A stretch of DNA of 64,000 bases from Lagopus muta (lineage: Eukaryota; Chordata; Aves; Galliformes; Phasianidae), in contig NC_064449.1 of assembly GCF_023343835.1 (NCBI RefSeq), forward strand, positions 1,589,778 to 1,653,777, written 5' to 3'. This document shows, one piece after another, positions 59,601 through 64,000 of the stretch. A program made the position numbers and the translations under genes. The notes beneath the pieces were generated by a model. That model saw only the letters and a list, made by a program, of their open reading frames with translations. It was not told where the DNA came from and did no database searches. Position 1 is the first letter of the stretch; each line of letters starts with the position of its first letter.

Positions 59601-62600
59601 TAAGAGGCCAAACCTGAGAAATAAGGCAGCGTTCCCTTTGGCTGTTAATAAAGTACATTGTTAGCATGGAGCACTTGCTGCCACAGAACTACCAGCACCA
59701 AGCACGACGCAAAGCCCAGGAGCTGTGCCATCGTTTAGAATGCAAGCCCACCCCAGCATATAGAATCATGAGTTGGAAGGGACCCTTAAAAGCCACCTGG
59801 TCCAACTCCCCTGCATTGAACAGGGACACCCACAGCTCCACCAGGTGCTCAGAGCCCCATCCAGCCTGGCCTCGGAGAATACAGCTCAGTGGTGTTCAGC
59901 ATTTCATCACAGGACTTCCTCACAACCTGATTCTGAAGTGTCTGCCTGGCGAAGGGGAGAACAGCTTTGAGGATTGCATTACGAGCATCAAGCCTCCCAT
60001 CTGTCTCTTATAACCTGTCTTTTAACCTGCCATCCACAAGCTTGCTGCCATCTCTGTCCTGAACCTCATCACCTGAAACACTGCTGCTTCAGCAGCCCAA
60101 GGAGCGCTGGCACGTCCCCACAAGGCACCTAAAGGTGGTTTGGCACCTGCAGCCATTCATCCTGTCCAGTCCCGGGCTCCATCTGTTGCCCACCACGTCC
60201 TGCTGAGCCCTTCCATCCACCAAACCCGAAGTTGAGCTCTGTGTGGCCCTCAGCCAGAGTGCTTGGCTCCCACAGGACATCCACAGAGCAACAGTGCGAG
60301 AGAGGCGAGCAGCATTTAACTACAGCCCAGCATGCGTGACAGCACAGCCAAGGAGAGGCACCCTGCTGTCCCCTGGTGAAGCCTAATTGCTTAATTAAAC
60401 GTTTGACTTAGTAATACAAATGCAAGGTTTCCAAGCAGTCTCCCAGGAGCCGCTCTCTCACCAGCCAACTCCCCACTTACGTCCGACCCATCTGACACAA
60501 GTCAATATTCAGTAGCAAGTGCAACTGGCAAGGCAGCCTGCCCAAGCACAGAGGAGCTTGCCAGCCTTCCCCCGCAGCTCTGCTCTGCTCCACAGTGCTC
60601 TCTTCCCTGCAATAAAGAGCCTGGAAACATCACAGGTTCCTCCAAACAGGCTGACTCGTGAAGCCAGCCTGGCACGTGAGCCCCACAGCAGGGAGGGGTG
60701 ACAGCCGTGAGGAGAGGAGTGCTGCTCCATGCAGCCCCCCGAGATGGCTTTTATTGACTGCCAGCACTGCTCAGCTATTGATTCAGCATCACCCCAGGGA
60801 CCTGCACTGACTCAGCAGCAGGGAGGACTGGAAGGAAGGCAGCTTTCAAGTGCTGTGTGTGCCCACACACACCCCAAATCTCATATGGGACTTACTGGAG
60901 TGAGTCCACCTGAAACAAGAGGAGAGGCTCATGGAGGCAGATCAGGGGATCTCAGCCATGTGTGTAAATACCCAGGAGTGAAGGTGACAGAGCCAGGCTA
61001 CGTGATGGCATCCAGTGAAAGGATAAGAGGCAAAGGGGGCAAATGGAAATACAGGAATTTCCACTGGAAGATAAGAAAATGCATTTTTACTGTAAGGGAG
61101 GTCAAAGGTGGCGTGGAGTCTCTGTCCTTGGAGATGCTCAGAACACCCATGGGCACGGCCCTGAGCAGCCTGCTGCAGCTCACCCAAAGAGCAACGCAGG
61201 GTTGGGGCAGGATGATCTCCAGAGGGACCTCAGCTACACCACGTGGCTTCATCTACATCCCACTCACTTTTTTTCTGAGGAGGAATGAACACACCAGGGA
61301 AAACAGCTGCTGCTCCTCTGAGGGTGGGGAGGCAGCGCTCTCAGCAAGGAAAAGCGTTAGAATGAAAAAGTGCTCCTGAGACTCAGAGCAGGGAGCCAGG
61401 TGCTATTTGTCTCCTGCCCAAACTTCAGTTCCACTGAAAAGCCACACAAACAGAGGCTGCTTCTGGACCCAGGACCCCATTTCATCTCCTCAGGACAACA
61501 CATCTGATCACCTGATTGCTTTTCACAAGAGCGAGACAGGAGCAAACTGCTCCCCGGGCATAATAGAGAGGTGGGGGGAAGCCAAAGCCATAAATTTAAG
61601 GGGAAGTGATGTACCAGTGCCCTCTGCTGCTGACAGATTTTATTCCCCGACTGAAGAAAACCCCAAGGGCTCAGGAAGCCCACTCTGCTTCAGCTGCTCG
61701 CTGCTAAGTGGCAGCAGCGCTGCTCAACTCTTTAGCTTTGCGTCTGTGCCAGGAGATCAAGAGCAGGAAGCATCTGAAAAACTGCAGCAATTACAGGCAG
61801 CCTCCGGGCTCAGCAGCCAGGAGAGGCAGGAGGGAGCAGCCACGTTCACAGACAGCACAGCATCACACACTCTCACTGCACAACAGCTCACGTGCCCCCC
61901 TGCAGCCCACCATCCTTGCAGCAACTGCCCCTTCCTCAGACATTCCCCCTCATTTTCTTGCCCCAGGGCTCACCTTGCACCTGCGCACTCAGCTTCTCCA
62001 AGTCCTGTTCTGTCATGTGGGAAAATCTGCAGTTGGACCCAAAGTCACACTGCCCTGGAAGAACAGCCACAGAGCTCCGTGAGTAACGCACACACCAGGT
62101 CCTGCCATGTAAATGTGTGTGCAAATCCAGGCTCCATCACACACAGGCACACAGACCTGTGCCCCTCACTGCCCCCGAGGCAAACACACACCAGGGTCAC
62201 CAAGGAGGTATTTCCACCTCACCTGTTTGTAGAAACTTCCGACAAGGCTTCTTGCTCTGCTCCTCTTGCAGGATAGCAGCAGCATCTGGGGGAGATAAAT
62301 GACACAACGCAGGACAGGATCACATCTTTTGCACAGCAGCATCCTGCCAGAGCTCAGTCTGCCTGACATGAAGGCATTTTTTTACATATTTTACAGGACA
62401 ATCCTGACCTTAAGCCAAGGGCAAACCCATAACACAGTCCCCATCTACACCCCAGGCTTCAGCTTTTTCCTGGCTTGCAAACATCCCCTTCCCTGCTTTC
62501 CTCTCCACACTTTTTCCCCATCCAAGCAGCACAAAGGAAGCACGACAGAAAAGCAACACTGCTCCACTCCTGTGCAGCACAGAGGAGCAGGCAGGTTAAC

Positions 62601-63314
62601 GGGGCTCTGCCAGGCCCCACTGAACCCCGTGCTGAGGCTCAGGCAGACAGTAGCACCGTGCTCCTCCACCTCCTGCAGGTGTCCTGGGGAAAACACAGCA
62701 GCTCCTGTAGGTTGTGGAGAAATCTGCAAATATCTGGAGATGTGTGGAGCCAAGGCAAAACACCCACTCAGGGCTGAGATGAGGGATTTGATGAATCAGA
62801 GGAAAATCAAGGGCTGCAGCCTGGGAGGAAGAAACGCGCCAAGCCATCTGCCTCACTGTCACTGACCCGTGTAGAAGGCTGCTGGGCGGTGAGACCTCCA
62901 TGCTGGGCCTTTTCTTGGACCCTTCCTATCTCCACATACACTGCAGCAGGCAGCAGATGCCTCAGAGCTCTGCAGCATTCCCCTCAGCTCACAGGGAACA
63001 CACAGCCTGCAGCACCTGCTCTTGAGGAGCTGGAGGGGAGAAGCAAAGGAACACACAAGCAATGGTTTCACCATCACTTTAATCCAAGCTAAATCTTTGC
63101 ATATTGCCAAAGCCCACAGTGCCACGTGTCTCTCATAGCCCAACCACACTCAGACCATATTCCTGGGGCTGGCACTGGGACACCCACCTCGGAACAAGTC
63201 GTACCAGGCTCTCTTAGCCCGGAGATGCTGCACTCCGTTGAGGTGCTTCTTCCTGTTGTGCAGGTTGTCCTGGAAGGACCGGTCACAGTAATCACAGAAA
63301 TATCTTTTCCCCAT
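55399..63314 (-). CDS. ZMAT5: Zinc finger matrin-type protein 5 (U11/U12 snRNP 20 kDa protein)
   Basis: ZMAT5 is a nuclear subunit of the U11/U12 di-snRNP of the minor (U12-dependent) spliceosome. Reading the minus strand and joining 63314-63188, 62285-62223, 62054-61974, 57653-57542 and 55528-55399 gives 513 nt: 170 residues, the same length as human. A U1-C/matrin-type C2H2 finger is visible at C7, C10, H24, H30 (CDYC ... HLNGVQH), and a CCCH finger at C57-x8-C66-x5-C72-x3-H76 (CRKF...[11 protein letters not shown]). Then come a charged helix with [10 protein letters not shown] (about 112-121) and a proline-rich C-terminus ([20 protein letters not shown]). The region between the CCCH finger and WLEKRAKRL is the most divergent from mammals ([20 protein letters not shown]). 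All introns are GT-AG of the major type. The acceptor-like ctctgcag 8 nt before the ATG suggests that the 5' leader is split and begins outside the window. Confidence 0.97.
55529..57541 (-). other. ZMAT5 intron 4
   Basis: 2.0 kb. Holds the CA microsatellite at 56619-56665 and otherwise nothing recognisable. Confidence 0.65.
56619..56665. repeat. (CA)n microsatellite
   Basis: About 23 perfect CA units, in intron 4 of ZMAT5. Likely polymorphic. Confidence 0.97.
57542..57653 (-). CDS. ZMAT5: ZMAT5 exon 4, residues 91-128
   Basis: [20 protein letters not shown], then [17 protein letters not shown]. Acceptor ctcaaccag, donor AG|gtacca. [10 protein letters not shown] is the diagnostic conserved core. 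A 300-codon frame on the opposite strand overlaps it and is rejected. Confidence 0.95.
58721..58767 (+). mobile_element. CR1 3'-end fragment (very short)
   Basis: GGTGATCTCAGAGCTCCTTT, then CCAACCTCAGCGATTCCATG, matches the sense CR1 3' terminus (GATGATCT...TTCCAACC...ATTCTATGAT) with several substitutions. Confidence 0.7.
59759..59960 (-). mobile_element. CR1 3'-end fragment
   Basis: Begins TATAGAATCATGAGTTGGAA, then GGGACCC, CCTGGTCCAACTCCCCTGCA, and CTCAGAGCCCCATCCAGCCT. This is the reverse complement of the CR1 3' region in the usual order. The inner boundary is unclear; decayed CR1 sequence may extend somewhat past 59960. Confidence 0.85.
61010..61240 (+). mobile_element. CR1 3'-end fragment
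   Basis: Sense-strand order typical of CR1: AGTGAAAGGATAAGAGGCAA, TTTACTGTAAGGGAGGTCAA, then GGAGATGCTCAGAACACCCA, CCTGAGCAGCCTGCTGCAGC, and GATGATCTCCAGAGGGACCT. It lacks the terminal TCCAACC...ATTCTRTGATT, so it is truncated at both ends. Confidence 0.8.
61974..62054 (-). CDS. ZMAT5: ZMAT5 exon 3, residues 64-91
   Basis: [20 protein letters not shown], then KLSAQVQ. Supplies C66, C72 and H76 of the CCCH finger. Acceptor gttcttccag, donor AAG|gtgagc. Confidence 0.96.
62223..62285 (-). CDS. ZMAT5: ZMAT5 exon 2, residues 43-64
   Basis: [20 protein letters not shown] then T. Supplies C57 of the CCCH finger. Acceptor tctcccccag, donor CAG|gtgagg. Intron 2 to the next exon is only 168 bp. Confidence 0.96.
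62286..63187 (-). other. ZMAT5 intron 1 (between coding exons 1 and 2)
   Basis: 0.9 kb of noncoding sequence without recognisable features. Confidence 0.65.
63188..63314 (-). CDS. ZMAT5: ZMAT5 exon 1 (first coding exon), residues 1-43
   Basis: [20 protein letters not shown], then [20 protein letters not shown] and FR. Holds the whole C2H2 matrin/U1-C-type finger. The start is the ATG at 63314-63312, conserved as [10 protein letters not shown]. Donor CGAG|gtgggt; Asp43 codon split G|AT. Confidence 0.97.
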
Positions 63315-64000
63315 CTCTCCTCCTGCAGAGCAGCTCACGCAGCCTCAGAGCTGTCAGGCAGAGCCTCGGTGCCCAGGGACAGAGAAGGACATGCCGAAGG
63401 AGCAGAGATTTACAGCGCCTGCTTCCAAAGGAGAACTCAAATCGTAGAGAGCTGGCAGACAGAGGAAGAGGTGAGACCTGCCATCCATCCCTCAGGGACT
63501 GGCACGGTGCTGTCTGCTGCACATACTGGCAGGGCCAGCTCAGCTCTGCTTTCCCCACTTCTGCCACCCCGTGGGATGGTGGCTCTGCTAGGAAATCACT
63601 CAGACCCTGGAGCTGCACCAGGGCCAAGCACACAACCTGGGGCTGCAGACAACCAAGTGAGCTGCCACGCGAGGGAGGGAATTCTGCGTCCACCCTCACC
63701 TCAAGGAAGAGCTTAAAGAACTCCTTGGGGAGCAATAAAGCCAGCTGCTCTGCTGCACCGTGCCTGGGGCCACCCAGCTGCTGCAGGTGCAGCAGGGAAT
63801 TTTACCCCCGGGAGCCTTACGTTCTGTCTGTGAGATGTAACAGCAGCTGATAAATGCCAAAGATGGATAGACTGGGAGATAAACTCCAAAAGCAATTCTC
63901 CAGCTTTAGACACCTTGACAGCTAAACGCATTTAAAAAATAGCGCAGAGAGCAGCACGAGAAAGAAAGATTTTATAAATAAATCAGGGTGGGAATCAATC
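63315..64000 (-). other. ZMAT5: ZMAT5 5' leader fragment and upstream intron
   Basis: On the minus strand the ATG is preceded by ctctgcag|GAGGAGAG, so 63315-63322 is probably the end of a split 5' UTR. The rest to the window edge would be the first intron. No CpG-rich promoter appears before the edge, consistent with the promoter lying outside. Confidence 0.6.

Larger units (their letters stand above)
57654..61973 (-). other. ZMAT5 intron 3
   Basis: 4.3 kb containing three CR1 fragments (58721-58767, 59759-59960, 61010-61240). A 216-codon frame at 60729-61379 (+) runs through a CR1 copy and is not a gene. The rest is unremarkable. Confidence 0.7.

Noticed and set aside
60729-61379. 216-codon + strand frame in ZMAT5 intron 3
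   Set aside because: Its middle is a CR1 3'-end fragment, which is noncoding; no similarity to CR1 ORFs.
61407-62276. 289-codon + strand frame antisense to ZMAT5 exons 2-3
   Set aside because: Ser/His/Pro-rich random composition, overlaps two ZMAT5 coding exons in antisense, no recognisable domain.

Overview
The window is an avian nuclear locus, most likely from a galliform such as chicken. The evidence is three vertebrate genes with GT-AG introns, several fragments that read like the 3' end of the bird/reptile retrotransposon CR1, CpG-rich promoters, and C-rich minisatellites. Gene order and strands (NF2 +, CABP7 +, ZMAT5 -) match human 22q12.2. That comparison, and all comparisons with human proteins below, are from memory of the families, not from a search.

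Layout. 1-560 is a degenerate C-rich repeat. About 590-1430 is a CpG-rich promoter with two CCAAT boxes and GC boxes. NF2 (merlin, FERM-domain tumour suppressor of the Hippo pathway) occupies 1028-40676. I could place 16 constitutive coding exons giving 594 residues, plus the alternative isoform-2 exon at 34991-35035, which encodes PQAQGRRPICI and a stop. A poly(A) signal lies at 41592. 41.6-47.1 kb is intergenic and rich in tandem repeats: a 12-bp TGCA-rich array, CCCAT arrays, and a long CCCCAT array that abuts the CABP7 CpG island. CABP7 (calneuron-2, a tail-anchored EF-hand protein) has five coding exons, 47485-51386, giving 215 residues, with a poly(A) signal at 52174. 52.2-55.3 kb is intergenic and holds another CCCAT block. 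ZMAT5 (U11/U12 snRNP 20 kDa protein) is on the minus strand with five coding exons, 63314 down to 55399, giving 170 residues. Its first noncoding exon and promoter lie beyond the right edge.

The three genes are not an operon and do not form one pathway. They are a conserved syntenic block; CABP7 and ZMAT5 converge. I found no tRNA, rRNA, CRISPR, phage or bacterial-type system and no clearly new gene. The best leads are transcript-level: a perfect-Kozak upstream ORF 14 nt before merlin, a tandem NAGNAG acceptor at NF2 exon 14, a proline-poor merlin linker, an intronic poly(A) signal just after NF2 exon 15, and a 139-codon alternative frame that stays open across CABP7 exons 1-3. Others are the G-quadruplex-prone arrays beside and inside CABP7.
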